Notes: generated by a model not told the origin, from the sequence alone. Counted from the first letter of the stretch, positions 7,685 through 17,860 are shown. The stretch: DNA of 64,000 bases from DYCT01 sp051875715 (GCA_051875715.1 JBJEHD010000031.1:5034-69033); one strand, 5' to 3'. Translations and numbers: made by a program.

Positions 7685-9601
7685 ATGAAAAGGAACACAT
7701 TGTTTGCTTGGTTGCTTGGAGGGCTCTGCCTGGCGCTGCCCGTACAAGCCAGCGAGGCCGACGCCGCCAGCACCCGGATGCGCATCGGCTATTCGGACGG
7801 CCACATGAGCCTCAACCTCGGGTTGCTGATTGAAGTACACGTGCAGGGCGCCATCCAGTTCCCCGCCAGCTACATGGAGCGGCTGAAAGGCAACCGCATC
7901 ACCGCGCTGAGGCTGGCCATCGGCGGCACACTCAGCAGCCAGCAGAACTACGTCTTCGTCAGCAACCGCCTCGAAGGCGAACCCCTCTACAAGCAGTCGG
8001 TGGCCCATCTGGCCCCGGGTTGGAACGAAATCACCCTCGACACCCCGTACGAGATAACGGGCGAGGAACTCTTCATCGGATTCAAATACACCAGTTCGGG
8101 CGAACAGTTCTCGATGGACGGACGGGCCGACAACAGCCTGGCCAACTGGATCCGGCTGACCCAGAGCGAAGCCGACACCTCCAGCGCCTGGCAACACCAG
8201 GGCGGAGGCAGCCTGAACCTGCAAGCCATCGTCGAAGGCGACCAGTTGCCGCAGCACGACGCCGAACTGAGCGAAATCGTGGCCAAGAAATACGCACCCA
8301 CGCAAAACGGCGCACCGCTCAGCCTGCTGGTGCGCAACATGGGCGCGGCCGACATCCGCACGCTCGACATCACCTACACCATCGAGGGACACGAACCCGT
8401 CACCCGGACCCTGGAGGGCCTCGACCTGGCCAGCAACGAAACAGCCCTGGTGCGCGTGGACGACATGCAGTTCGGCAAGGCCGGCATCTACAACCTCGAC
8501 GTACAGATTGCCGCCGTGAACGGACAGGACGACGTCAACCCGGCCGACAACGCCGGCACGATAGAGAACATCATCGCCAAGGCCGACTACACCAACCGCA
8601 AGGTGCTGCTGGAACATTTCTCGACCATGAACTGCAACAACTGCCCCACGGCGCATAAGACCATCGACCACGCCCTGGCCTACCGCGACGACGTCATCCA
8701 CGTGGTCCACCACGCCGGCATGGGCACCGACCCGCTCAGCATCGACGCCAGCCAGGCATACATGTACACGCTCTACACCGACGGCGCATCCGGCTCCATC
8801 TACGCGCCGGCCGCCACGCTGGACCGTACCAACCTGGCCAACTACGGCGCCAACGACGGAAGCCAGAGCACACCCGGACCGGTGTTCTTCCCGCAACGCG
8901 AAACCTTCGGCAAACTGCTGGACCAAAGCCTGTCCACCCCCGCGCTGGTCAGCGTGGACCTGAACAAGACCTACGACGCCGCCAGCCGTCAGCTGCAAGT
9001 GTCGGCCTCGGGCCGCGTCATGGCCGGGACGGCCGACCGCCTGAAAGGCTCCGACGTGCGCCTGACCCTCTTCCTGACCGAGGACAGCCTCTACGTGGAC
9101 TACCCGCAGGCAGGAGCCGACGACCCCTACCACTACGTGCACAACTGCGCCCTGCGCCACGTGCTGACCGGCACATGGGGCGACGCCGTCAGCTTCGACG
9201 GAGGCGATTACGCCTCGCAGACCTACACCTTCAGCCTGCCCTCGGACTGGAACGAGAAGAACGTACGCATCATCGGCTTCCTGGCCAACTACGACAAGGC
9301 CAACCCGAACAACTGCCAGGTGTATAACACGCAAGACGTGGCACTGACGGCTGGCGAAACATCGTCCATTGCTCCGGCACAGACGGCCGGACCCACCCTG
9401 CGCGCCTGGACTGCCAACGGCACGCTGACCGTGTGCGGCCCGTTCCGCTACGCCACGCTGCTCGACGCGACGGGAGCCGCCCTCCGCACGCTGCCGGCCT
9501 CCGAAGGCACCACCGTGCTGACCGGCCTGCCCGGCGGATTCTACCTGCTGCACGCACACACCGACGAAGGCTGGCAGACTTGCAAAGTCCTCGTCCGATA
9601 A
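7685..9601 (+). CDS. Omp28-related secreted protein with T9SS C-terminal signal
   Basis: A 638-residue exported protein. The start at 7685 is preferred over 7649 because it places the signal peptide (MKRNTLFAWLLGGLCLALPV) at the N-terminus and a purine-rich ribosome-binding site just before it. The N-terminal half looks like beta-sandwich domains. From about residue 300 comes an Omp28-like thioredoxin-fold region with a CNNC motif (Cys317/Cys320) in a FSTMNCNNCPTAHK context. The last 70 or so residues are a T9SS sorting domain ending KVLVR. It is therefore probably delivered to the cell surface. Omp28-type proteins are known from Porphyromonas as surface proteins of unclear function. It is followed after 34 bp by a large adhesin and is probably co-transcribed with it. 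Confidence 0.86.
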   Translation: MKRNTLFAWLLGGLCLALPVQASEADAASTRMRIGYSDGHMSLNLGLLIEVHVQGAIQFPASYMERLKGNRITALRLAIGGTLSSQQNYVFVSNRLEGEPLYKQSVAHLAPGWNEITLDTPYEITGEELFIGFKYTSSGEQFSMDGRADNSLANWIRLTQSEADTSSAWQHQGGGSLNLQAIVEGDQLPQHDAELSEIVAKKYAPTQNGAPLSLLVRNMGAADIRTLDITYTIEGHEPVTRTLEGLDLASNETALVRVDDMQFGKAGIYNLDVQIAAVNGQDDVNPADNAGTIENIIAKADYTNRKVLLEHFSTMNCNNCPTAHKTIDHALAYRDDVIHVVHHAGMGTDPLSIDASQAYMYTLYTDGASGSIYAPAATLDRTNLANYGANDGSQSTPGPVFFPQRETFGKLLDQSLSTPALVSVDLNKTYDAASRQLQVSASGRVMAGTADRLKGSDVRLTLFLTEDSLYVDYPQAGADDPYHYVHNCALRHVLTGTWGDAVSFDGGDYASQTYTFSLPSDWNEKNVRIIGFLANYDKANPNNCQVYNTQDVALTAGETSSIAPAQTAGPTLRAWTANGTLTVCGPFRYATLLDATGAALRTLPASEGTTVLTGLPGGFYLLHAHTDEGWQTCKVLVR

Positions 9602-9635
9602 AAAAACATCCGGAAAACCCTTATCCATTATTTAT

Positions 9636-12600
9636 ATGAGAAACAAATCCAGCATTCTCCTGGGCCTGCTGCTATGCGCAGGGAGCGGGAGTGGCGTGAT
9701 GGCCAACGTCATCAACGAAACGGACCACTATTGGTGCAGTTTCGAAACGGCCGACGAATTCAACACATGGAAACAGATTGACCCCAACGGACAGAATTCG
9801 ACGGGCTACAACTGCTTCATATTCGACGAGGCCAGCCAGGCGGCCCTCTTCAGGGTGGGCGACCAGGACGGCGACGACTGGCTCATCTCGCCCAAAGTGT
9901 CGCTCACGGGCGGCAAGCAATACGTGGTGAAAGTCCACATGTACTACGACTTCCCCGGCGCCGTGGTGTTCACCATGGGTAGCGACGCCACCGTCGAGGC
10001 GCAGACCATCGTCCTCGAAGACGCAGGCAGACGAGAGGACACGCACTACGTGCTGAAACTGTCCGTCCCGGCCGAGACGGCTGCGGGCGACTACTACTTC
10101 GGCCTCCACTGCATCGGCAAGGGCGTGGATACTGGTTACCAATACTTCTACAGTTTCGAGGTGACGGAAGACCGCGACGGAAGCGCCACATTCACCGTGA
10201 CCGACAAGGACACGCAGGCCCCCTTCGCCGACCTGGCCATCCGCTTGAGCGGCGACACCTTCGACGATGCGCCCTACACGGAATATGACACCACCACCCA
10301 CCAGACCGACGGCGAAGGCAAGTACACGTTCGACAAACTGACGCCGGGCACGTACTACGTAAGCACCAGCGTCGACGGCTACGACCCCATCGAGGAGCAG
10401 CCCGTCGAAGTGAAAGCCGGCGAAGAGACGCAAGTGACCCTGCAGCTGGAGAAGACCCTGCTCTCGACCGTCAGCGGCAAGGTGCTGGACGAAGCCGGCC
10501 TGCCCATCAGCGGCGCCACCATACGCCTGACGGGTGAGAAGAACTACGAAGCCACCACCGACGGCGAAGGCCAGTTCACCCTGACCGACGTACGCCGCAA
10601 CCGCACCTACACGCTGACGGCCACGGCCGCCTACAAGTTCGAAGCGGCACAAGCCCTCGAAGTCAACACCGAAAGCGCCAACGTGGACGACATCACGCTG
10701 ACCGACTTCCGCGTGCCGACCCTCGTCTCTGCCGAAGAGACGCAGAAGGGCGTGTTCCTGTCGTGGGTGCTCCCCGTCGAAGCCAAAGAACAGGCGCACG
10801 ACAACGGCAACTGGGGAGGCGACATCAGCCTCACGGGCTCGTACGTAGCCATGGGAACGGAGTTCCGCGAACCGATGCTCGTCCGCTCGGTGAAGTGGGT
10901 GGCCATCATGCCCGACGAGAAGATCGACCTCTACATCTTCGCCCTCGAGAAAGACGGAAGTCGCAGCGAGAAACCCGTGTTCGAAGCCAAAGGCATCTAC
11001 TCGCGCAACAGCGATGAGGCATGGAACGAATACCAACTGCCCGAACCGGTGGCCTGCACCAACGGCTGCCTCATCGCCCTGGGACATGCCGACTATGTAG
11101 ACCTCGGCTGCGACTATGCCAAGAACGGAACCACCCTCTACAGCAACGACCCGGCCTCCGGCGACTGGAAGACCTTCCCGGTCAGCAACCTGATGTTGCG
11201 CCCCGTCGGACTCCGACTCGTGGAAGCATGGGCTGACAGCGAACTGCGCTGCCGTCCGCGCGCTGCACAAACCCCGCTGCGCAGCGCAGCCGCAAACAAC
11301 GTCAACTTCGAAATCGCCCGCTTCGCCGAAGCCGACCGCGAAAACGCCGAAGCATGGACCATCGTGAAGTCCGGCTTCTCCACGCTCTACAACCTCGACA
11401 AAGACTTCGCCGACCTGCCCGCAGGCACCTACCAGTATGCCGTACGCACCAACTACGGCGCAACCGGCCACACCGCCTACGGCTTCTCCGCCCCCATCGA
11501 ACACGGCACCTATGCCAAGGCCAAAATCACCATCAGCCCGAACACGGCCATCGACTTCTCGGCCGGCACGGTGGTGACGCTGACCAGTCGCACCGACGCC
11601 AATCTTGTCTACACCGCCGTAGCCACCTCGCCGGTTGTCGTATTCGACCGCGTCAGCATGGGCGACTACCTGCTGACGCTGAAGCGCGAAGGCTTCGCCA
11701 CGACCTCGATGGACGTAAGCATCCGCGGCGCGTTCGAAACCTATGCCGAACTGAACCTCGACAAGCAGGCTCCGTTCAACCTCCAGGCCATCCAGGACGA
11801 AACGACCACCGACGTGACGCTGACGTGGAACAGCGAAGAAGGCCTCTTCGAAGACTTTGAAGGAATGGACGACTTTGCCATCAACCCGGCCGGCACGCTG
11901 GGATGGACCTACGTCGACGCCGACGGCGCAGCCACCTACGGCGCCGGACAGTGCGAGCAGACCCCCTACCCGAATATGTTCAGCCCGATGGCCTTCCAGG
12001 CCTTCAACCCCACGGCCACCACGCCCGACCTGACGGCCTACATGCAGCCGCACAGCGGAAACAAGATGCTGGTAAGCGCCTCGCTGGCCAACGGCGGACA
12101 AAACGACGACTACCTCTTCTCGCCCGCCCTCGCGTTTGACGCCGACTTCACGCTGAGCTTCTTCGCCGCTTCGGGCTACTTCGCCACCTTCGGCAACGAA
12201 GCCTTCCTGGTAGGCTACACCACCGAGGCCCCGACCACCGAGAACATCACCTGGCTGACCGAACAGCCCGTCGAGGCAGGAGCCGTATGGGCCAAATACA
12301 CCTACGCCCTGCCGAAGGAAGCACGCCACGCCGTCATCCGTTGCGTGTCCAACCAACGCCTGTTCTTCCTGCTCGACGACATCTTCATCGGACGCAGCGA
12401 GCCGGAAACCTTCGCCATGACCACCTTCAACGTGACCCTGGACAACGAAGCCGTCGGCACCACCAGCCAACGCGAAATGCTGCTCCCGAACCTTGAGACA
12501 GGCAAACACATCGCCAAGGTACAGACCGTCTACCCAATGTACGGCGATGAAAGCGCCTTCTCCGACTTCGCCGAACTGATGTTCCAGGTAGAAGAGAGAG

Positions 12601-12830
12601 CCGATGGCATCACGGCCAACCGCGCCGAAATGCTCTACCAGATGACCGACGGCGCCATCGTGCCGGGCCGGACGACGAGCAGCCTCGAACTGATGGATGC
12701 CCAGGGCCGCCTCTGCGGCAGCTGCCAGGCAGGCGAAAGCATCCGCACCACGGGCCTCAACGCCGGTGTATACGTCCTGAAGATTCAGGCAGGCGACACC
12801 ACTTCGTTCAGCAAAGTGGTTGTCCGCTAA
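9636..12830 (+). CDS. Large T9SS surface protein with cleaved-adhesin (choice-of-anchor J) domains
   Basis: A 1064-residue protein with a signal peptide of about 23 residues. Visible domains in order: cleaved-adhesin/choice-of-anchor J (about 27-180, core DQDGDDWLISPKVSL), two carboxypeptidase-regulatory-like beta domains (about 185-275 and 279-360, with TDGEGQFTL-type turns), and a middle region. A second anchor-J domain (about 740-925, DDYLFSPALAFDADFTLSFF) and a T9SS tail ending SKVVVR follow. Such modules occur in gingipain/HagA-like surface adhesins. The ligand is unknown; protein or glycan binding is likely. It is a clear paralogue of the protein at 23255-27689. No promoter is seen in the 34 bp before it, so it probably shares the Omp28-like transcript. 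Confidence 0.87.
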   Translation: MRNKSSILLGLLLCAGSGSGVMANVINETDHYWCSFETADEFNTWKQIDPNGQNSTGYNCFIFDEASQAALFRVGDQDGDDWLISPKVSLTGGKQYVVKVHMYYDFPGAVVFTMGSDATVEAQTIVLEDAGRREDTHYVLKLSVPAETAAGDYYFGLHCIGKGVDTGYQYFYSFEVTEDRDGSATFTVTDKDTQAPFADLAIRLSGDTFDDAPYTEYDTTTHQTDGEGKYTFDKLTPGTYYVSTSVDGYDPIEEQPVEVKAGEETQVTLQLEKTLLSTVSGKVLDEAGLPISGATIRLTGEKNYEATTDGEGQFTLTDVRRNRTYTLTATAAYKFEAAQALEVNTESANVDDITLTDFRVPTLVSAEETQKGVFLSWVLPVEAKEQAHDNGNWGGDISLTGSYVAMGTEFREPMLVRSVKWVAIMPDEKIDLYIFALEKDGSRSEKPVFEAKGIYSRNSDEAWNEYQLPEPVACTNGCLIALGHADYVDLGCDYAKNGTTLYSNDPASGDWKTFPVSNLMLRPVGLRLVEAWADSELRCRPRAAQTPLRSAAANNVNFEIARFAEADRENAEAWTIVKSGFSTLYNLDKDFADLPAGTYQYAVRTNYGATGHTAYGFSAPIEHGTYAKAKITISPNTAIDFSAGTVVTLTSRTDANLVYTAVATSPVVVFDRVSMGDYLLTLKREGFATTSMDVSIRGAFETYAELNLDKQAPFNLQAIQDETTTDVTLTWNSEEGLFEDFEGMDDFAINPAGTLGWTYVDADGAATYGAGQCEQTPYPNMFSPMAFQAFNPTATTPDLTAYMQPHSGNKMLVSASLANGGQNDDYLFSPALAFDADFTLSFFAASGYFATFGNEAFLVGYTTEAPTTENITWLTEQPVEAGAVWAKYTYALPKEARHAVIRCVSNQRLFFLLDDIFIGRSEPETFAMTTFNVTLDNEAVGTTSQREMLLPNLETGKHIAKVQTVYPMYGDESAFSDFAELMFQVEERADGITANRAEMLYQMTDGAIVPGRTTSSLELMDAQGRLCGSCQAGESIRTTGLNAGVYVLKIQAGDTTSFSKVVVR

Positions 12831-12859
12831 TCCTCATACCTAAACCTTGACTATCCCTT

Positions 12860-12893
12860 GGGGCGTGTCCGACATCCGGGCACGCCCCTTTTT
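12860..12893 (+). terminator. Rho-independent terminator after the adhesin gene
   Basis: GGGGCGTG (12860-12867) pairs with CACGCCCC (12881-12888), followed by a T run. Confidence 0.85.
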
Positions 12894-12920
12894 ACTGCCC
12901 TGCCGGGACGGCCGCAAACG

Positions 12921-12998
12921 CGTATACACGCGAAGGCTGATGCGTGTACACGCGAAGGCCGATACGTGTACACGCGAAGGCCGATGCGTGCGCACGCG
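12921..12998. repeat. Intergenic tandem array B: three and a half 22-bp units
   Basis: Units start at 12921, 12943, 12965 and 12987, exactly 22 bp apart, with the core CGTGTACACGCG (palindromic GTGTACAC) followed by AAGGCCGAT(G/A). The fourth unit is partial and diverged (CGTGCGCACGCG, still palindromic). The rest of the 503-bp gap (12831-13333) holds the terminator, a short inverted repeat TTAAACG...CGTTTAA at about 13036-13062, and the dapF promoter; no gene is seen. Confidence 0.87.
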
Positions 12999-13277
12999 TC
13001 GACCACCCCTCCGGGAGGTGCTGCAAGAAGGCTGTTAAACGCCATTTAAAACCCGTTTAAACGCCCGCCCATCTTCCTTCCCCTCTGTCGCATATTCTTG
13101 CACTCATCGTCCCACATTCGCACATTCCGCCACACTCTGCTTTCGAATAGAAAGCCATCGTTCGCTTTCGCTATCAGATTATCACAGGCAGACATATATA
13201 AGTATCATATTGAAAGAATAAACAAAAATAAGTGGAAATAAGTAAGCAATCGAACACGTATGCAAAGCAAAAAGACA

Positions 13278-13285
13278 TATATTTG
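13278..13285 (+). promoter_or_regulatory. Bacteroidota -7 box ahead of dapF
   Basis: TATATTTG, an exact TAnnTTTG match 48 bp before the dapF ATG. The -33 region is poorly conserved. Confidence 0.6.
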
Positions 13286-13333
13286 CAGCGAAATAAAACA
13301 AAAGGATAATCTCAAGCACCAAACAGACCCCAA

Positions 13334-14182
13334 ATGACGACGAAAGTAAAATTTACCAAGATGCAGGGAGCCGGGAACGATTACATCTACGTGGACACCT
13401 TTCGCTACCCGATAGCAGACCCTGCGGAATGCGCGCGCCGCTGGAGCGCCCCCCACACCGGCATCGGATCGGACGGGCTGGTCCTCATCGGCCCGTCGGA
13501 CAAAGCCGACTTCCGGATGCGCATCTTCAACGCCGACGGCTCCGAAGCCATGATGTGCGGAAACGCCTCGCGCTGCATCGGCAAATACGTCTTCGAACAC
13601 CGGCTGACCGAGAAGACCGAACTGACGCTTGAGACCCTGTCGGGCATCAAAACGCTCCGACTGCACCTCAACGACGATTATGATGTAGAGAGCGTGACGG
13701 TGGACATGGGAACTCCTGCCCGCGCCAAGGCCGACCTGGGCAACCAGGTGCGCCTGGAGCTGGAGGACGCACCCATCGCCGCCGGACACGAAACCTTCCG
13801 GGCCACCACCATCTCGATGGGAAACCCGCACCTGGTCATCTTCATCGACGACATAACCAACCTTGACTTGCCCTCCGTAGGGCCCCTGCTCGAACGCCAT
13901 CCTTGGTTTCCCGACCGCATCAACGTGGAATTCGCCCAACTGCTGGACGACGGCCACATCCGGATGCGCGTGTGGGAACGAGGCTCGGGCATCACGCAAG
14001 CCTGCGGCACCGGCGCCTGCGCCACGGCCGTAGCCGCCATCCTCACCCGCCACACCCCGCGCGACCTGCACATCCTCATGGACGGAGGAACCCTCCGCAT
14101 CCGCTGGGACGAGACCGACAACCACGTCTACATGACCGGGCCGGCCGTCACGGTGTTTGAAGGCGAAATCCTGACGGACTGA
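13334..14182 (+). CDS. dapF: Diaminopimelate epimerase
   Basis: Converts LL- to meso-diaminopimelate, the precursor of lysine and of the peptidoglycan cross-link. The 282-residue length fits the family. The two catalytic cysteines are visible: Cys75 in MMCGNASRCIG and Cys224 in QACGTGACATA. The N-terminal signature KMQGAGNDYIYVD is also present. It is followed 31 bp downstream by dapL, the previous pathway step, so the two are an operon. The strong -7 box upstream fixes the ATG at 13334. Confidence 0.97.
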   Translation: MTTKVKFTKMQGAGNDYIYVDTFRYPIADPAECARRWSAPHTGIGSDGLVLIGPSDKADFRMRIFNADGSEAMMCGNASRCIGKYVFEHRLTEKTELTLETLSGIKTLRLHLNDDYDVESVTVDMGTPARAKADLGNQVRLELEDAPIAAGHETFRATTISMGNPHLVIFIDDITNLDLPSVGPLLERHPWFPDRINVEFAQLLDDGHIRMRVWERGSGITQACGTGACATAVAAILTRHTPRDLHILMDGGTLRIRWDETDNHVYMTGPAVTVFEGEILTD

Positions 14183-14213
14183 AGAACAACCAACTGAATA
14201 ACAACAAATCATT

Positions 14214-15446
14214 ATGGCACTCGTAAACGAACATTTCCTCAAGCTCCCGGACAACTACCTTTTCTCGGACATCGCCAAAAAGGTAAACACGTTCAAGGTA
14301 ACCCATCCCCGCACGGAAATCATCCGGCTGGGCATCGGCGACGTGACCCAACCCCTGCCCGAAGCCAGCATCCAGGCCATGCACAAGGCCGTGGACGAAC
14401 TCTCACGCAAAGAGACCTTCCACGGCTACGGACCCGAGCAAGGCTACCCCTTCCTGGCCGAAGCCATCATCAAAAACGACTACGCACCCCGGGGCGTGCA
14501 CCTGGAGACGAGCGAAGTGTTCATCAGCGACGGAGCCAAGAGCGACACGGGCAACATCGGCGACATCCTCCGCCACGACAACAGCATCGGGGTGACCGAC
14601 CCCATCTATCCGGTCTACATCGACTCGAACGTCATGTGCGGACGGGCCGGCGTGCTGGAGAACGGACGCTGGAGCAACGTGGTCTACCTGCCCTGCCTGG
14701 AAGAGAACAACTTCGTGCCCGCCATCCCCGACAAACGCATCGACATCCTCTACCTGTGCTACCCGAACAACCCGACGGGGACGGTCATCAGCAAGGACGA
14801 ACTGAAGAAATGGGTGAACTACGCCTTGGCCAACGACACCCTCATCCTCTACGATGCCGCCTACGAGGCCTACATCCGCGACCCGGAAATCCCCCACTCC
14901 ATCTACGAGATAAAAGGAGCCAAGAAGTGCGCCATCGAGTTCCGCAGCTTCTCGAAGACGGCCGGCTTCACCGGCGTGCGCTGCGGCTACACCGTGGTGC
15001 CGAAAGAGGTGACCGCCGCCACGCTGAAAGGCGAACGCATCTCGCTCAACCACCTGTGGAACCGCCGCCAGTGCACCAAGTTCAACGGCACCAGTTACAT
15101 CACCCAGCGCGGCGCCGAGGCCATCTACACCCCCGAAGGCAAGGCCCAGGTTCGCGAAACCATCAACTACTACATGACCAACGCCCGCATCATGAAGGAC
15201 AGCCTGCAAAACATGGGGCTGAAGGTGTACGGCGGCGAAAACGCCCCCTACCTCTGGCTGAAAGCCCCCGGCGGCATGGGCTCGTGGAAATTCTTCGAGC
15301 AGATGCTCTACGAAGCCAACGTGGTGGGCACTCCCGGCGTAGGCTTCGGCCCCAGCGGCGAAGGCTACCTGCGGCTGACCGCTTTCGGCGAACGCGACGA
15401 CTGCGAGCGCGCCATGCTCAGGCTGCGCAGATGGCTCAAGCGGTAA
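14214..15446 (+). CDS. dapL: LL-diaminopimelate aminotransferase
   Basis: A PLP enzyme that makes LL-diaminopimelate directly from tetrahydrodipicolinate, bypassing the acyl (DapD/C/E) route. It has 410 residues, the usual DapL length. Landmarks are IRLGIGDVTQPLP near the N-terminus, YPNNPTGT, and the PLP-binding Lys248 in SFSKTAGFTG. Together with dapF it gives the DapL variant of lysine/peptidoglycan precursor synthesis. Its short gap to glnN (59 bp) suggests a common nitrogen-linked transcript. Confidence 0.96.
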   Translation: MALVNEHFLKLPDNYLFSDIAKKVNTFKVTHPRTEIIRLGIGDVTQPLPEASIQAMHKAVDELSRKETFHGYGPEQGYPFLAEAIIKNDYAPRGVHLETSEVFISDGAKSDTGNIGDILRHDNSIGVTDPIYPVYIDSNVMCGRAGVLENGRWSNVVYLPCLEENNFVPAIPDKRIDILYLCYPNNPTGTVISKDELKKWVNYALANDTLILYDAAYEAYIRDPEIPHSIYEIKGAKKCAIEFRSFSKTAGFTGVRCGYTVVPKEVTAATLKGERISLNHLWNRRQCTKFNGTSYITQRGAEAIYTPEGKAQVRETINYYMTNARIMKDSLQNMGLKVYGGENAPYLWLKAPGGMGSWKFFEQMLYEANVVGTPGVGFGPSGEGYLRLTAFGERDDCERAMLRLRRWLKR

Positions 15447-15505
15447 GGCAGACAATTTCAATAGGTAATCATCATACTACAACCCCCAAAAACATCACTG
15501 AACGT

Positions 15506-17695
15506 ATGTCAAAACTTAGATTCAGAGTCGTTGAAACAGCCTTCAAGAAAAAGGCTGTCGAGGTACCTTCGCCGGCCGAACGGCCGTCCGAATACTTCGG
15601 AAAGTATGTATTCAACAAAGAGAAGATGTTCAAGTATCTCTCCAGCGACGTCTATCGCCAGTTGGTCGATGCGATGGACAACGGCGCTCCCCTCTCGCGC
15701 GACATCGCCGACGAGGTAGCGGCCGGCATGAAACGCTGGGCGTTGGAGATGGGCGCCACCCACTATACGCACTGGTTCCATCCCCTGACCGAAGGCACGG
15801 CCGAGAAGCACGACGCCTTCGTCGAACACGACGGCAAGGGCGGCATGATGGAAGAATTCAGCGGCAAACTGCTCGTGCAGCAAGAGCCGGACGCCTCCAG
15901 TTTCCCGAACGGCGGCATCCGCAACACCTTCGAGGCCCGCGGCTATTCGGCCTGGGACCCCTCGTCGCCCGCCTTCATCGTAGGCGACACGCTCTGCATC
16001 CCCACCATCTTCATCGCCTACACGGGTGAGTCGCTCGACTACAAGGCTCCGTTGCTCAAAGCCCTGCGCGCCGTCGACAAGGCAGCCGTCGCCGTCTGCC
16101 ACTACTTCAACCCCGAGGTGAAGAAGGTCTACGCCTACCTGGGTTGGGAACAAGAATACTTCCTGGTGGACGAAGGCCTGTATGCCGCCCGCCCCGACCT
16201 GTTGCTCACGGGCCGCACCCTCATGGGCCACGAGTCGTCGAAGAACCAGCAGTTGGAGGACCACTACTTCGGCGCCATTCCCACCCGTGTGGCCGCCTTC
16301 ATGAAGGATTTGGAGATTGAAGCCCTCAAACTGGGCATCCCCGTGAAGACCCGCCACAACGAGGTAGCCCCCAACCAGTTCGAGTTGGCCCCCATCTTCG
16401 AAGAGTGCAACCTGGCCAACGACCACAACCTGCTCGTCATGGCCCTGATGCGCAAGATTGCCCGCAACCACGGCTTCCGCGTCCTCTTGCACGAGAAGCC
16501 CTTCAAGGGCGTCAACGGTTCGGGCAAGCACAACAACTGGTCGCTCGGCACCGACACCGGCATCCTGCTGATGGGCCCGGGCAAGACGGCCGAGGACAAC
16601 CTGCGCTTCATCACCTTCATCATCAACACGCTGATGGCCGTCTATCGCCACAACGGCCTGCTCAAGGCCTCCATCATGAGTGCGACGAACGCCCACCGTC
16701 TGGGAGCCAACGAAGCACCTCCCGCCATCATCTCGTCGTTCCTCGGCAAGCAGCTCACCCAGGTGCTCGACCACCTGGAGGAAAGCCCGAAGGAAGACCT
16801 GCTCAACCTGAGCAGTAAGCAAGACATGAAGCTGGACATCCCCCAGATACCCGAACTGCTCATCGACAATACCGACCGAAACCGCACCAGCCCCTTCGCC
16901 TTCACCGGCAACCGCTTTGAGTTCCGCGCCGTAGGTTCGGAGGCCAACTGCGCCAGCGCCATGATTGCCCTCAACGCCGCCCTGGCCGACCAGCTGACCC
17001 AATTCAAGCAGGAAGTGGACGCCCTCATCGAACAAGGCGAACCGAAGATTTCCGCCATCGTGGAAGTCGTACGCCGCTACATCAAGGAGTGCAAAGCCAT
17101 CCGCTTCGACGGCAACGGCTACAGCGACGAATGGAAAGCCGAAGCCGCCCGCCGCGGCCTCGACTGCGAGACCAGTTGCCCCGTCATCTACGACAACTAC
17201 CTCAAACCGGAAAGCATCGCCATGTTCGAGCGCACCGGCGTCATGACACGCAAGGAACTCGAAGCCCGCAACGAGGTGAAGTGGGAGATGTATACCAAGA
17301 AAATCCAGATTGAGGCACGCGTCCTGGGCGACCTGGCCATGAACCACATCGTCCCCGTGGCCACGGAATACCAAAGCCGCCTCATCGACAACGTCTATAA
17401 GATGAAGGAACTCTTCCCCGCCGACAAGGCCGCCCGCCTCTCGGCCGGAAACCTGAACATCATCGAGGAGATTGCCGACCGCACCATCTACATCAAGGAA
17501 AACGTCGACAAGATGGTGGAAGCCCGCAAGGTGGCCAACCGCCTGACCGACGAGCGCGAAAAGGCCGTGGCCTACCACGACGTCGTCGCACCGATGCTGG
17601 AGGACATCCGCTACCACATCGACAAGCTCGAACTCATCGTCGACAACCAGATGTGGACGCTGCCCAAATACCGCGAATTATTGTTCGTTCGATAA
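15506..17695 (+). CDS. glnN: Type III glutamine synthetase
   Basis: Joins ammonia to glutamate using ATP, the main nitrogen assimilation step. It has 729 residues, the size of the GSIII class typical of Bacteroidales and distinct from the roughly 470-residue GSI. The start MSKLRFRVVE at 15506 was chosen; the longer open frame upstream is only the overlap with dapL. Recognisable segments are HYTHWFHPLTEGTAEKHDAF, the family nucleotide-binding region around KPFKGVNGSGKHNNWS, and NRTSPFAFTGNRFEFR. A good terminator follows. No PII gene is adjacent. Confidence 0.96.
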   Translation: MSKLRFRVVETAFKKKAVEVPSPAERPSEYFGKYVFNKEKMFKYLSSDVYRQLVDAMDNGAPLSRDIADEVAAGMKRWALEMGATHYTHWFHPLTEGTAEKHDAFVEHDGKGGMMEEFSGKLLVQQEPDASSFPNGGIRNTFEARGYSAWDPSSPAFIVGDTLCIPTIFIAYTGESLDYKAPLLKALRAVDKAAVAVCHYFNPEVKKVYAYLGWEQEYFLVDEGLYAARPDLLLTGRTLMGHESSKNQQLEDHYFGAIPTRVAAFMKDLEIEALKLGIPVKTRHNEVAPNQFELAPIFEECNLANDHNLLVMALMRKIARNHGFRVLLHEKPFKGVNGSGKHNNWSLGTDTGILLMGPGKTAEDNLRFITFIINTLMAVYRHNGLLKASIMSATNAHRLGANEAPPAIISSFLGKQLTQVLDHLEESPKEDLLNLSSKQDMKLDIPQIPELLIDNTDRNRTSPFAFTGNRFEFRAVGSEANCASAMIALNAALADQLTQFKQEVDALIEQGEPKISAIVEVVRRYIKECKAIRFDGNGYSDEWKAEAARRGLDCETSCPVIYDNYLKPESIAMFERTGVMTRKELEARNEVKWEMYTKKIQIEARVLGDLAMNHIVPVATEYQSRLIDNVYKMKELFPADKAARLSAGNLNIIEEIADRTIYIKENVDKMVEARKVANRLTDEREKAVAYHDVVAPMLEDIRYHIDKLELIVDNQMWTLPKYRELLFVR

Positions 17696-17749
17696 AAGAA
17701 AAAGAATTCGCAAAGAATTTCTTTTGTTGGTTGTTTTAAGTTTACAGGA

Positions 17750-17784
17750 GGGGGGAGCTGCTGCGAAGCATCTCCCCCTTTTTC
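17750..17784 (+). terminator. Terminator after glnN
   Basis: GGGGGAG (17751-17757) pairs with CTCCCCC (17772-17778), followed by TTTTTCT. Confidence 0.85.
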
Positions 17785-17860
17785 TATTTTTTAAGCCTTT
17801 TAGGCAGAAAGACACTACTTTTTTAATCATTTGGGATAGGTTCGTCTGCAACCGAATCCT

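Noticed and set aside
5547..9628. Long minus-strand frames opposite the histidine kinase (5547-7193) and the Omp28-like gene (7643-9628)
   Set aside because: High GC keeps antisense frames open; the plus-strand proteins have clear family motifs and upstream promoters.
12847..13049. Small frames of 63-64 codons through array B on both strands
   Set aside because: Arg/His/Thr-rich translations of the repeat itself in several frames; not genes.
14636..15505. N-terminal extension of glutamine synthetase into dapL
   Set aside because: The extension is an out-of-frame shadow of dapL; MSKLRFRVVE at 15506 gives the usual GSIII start and length.
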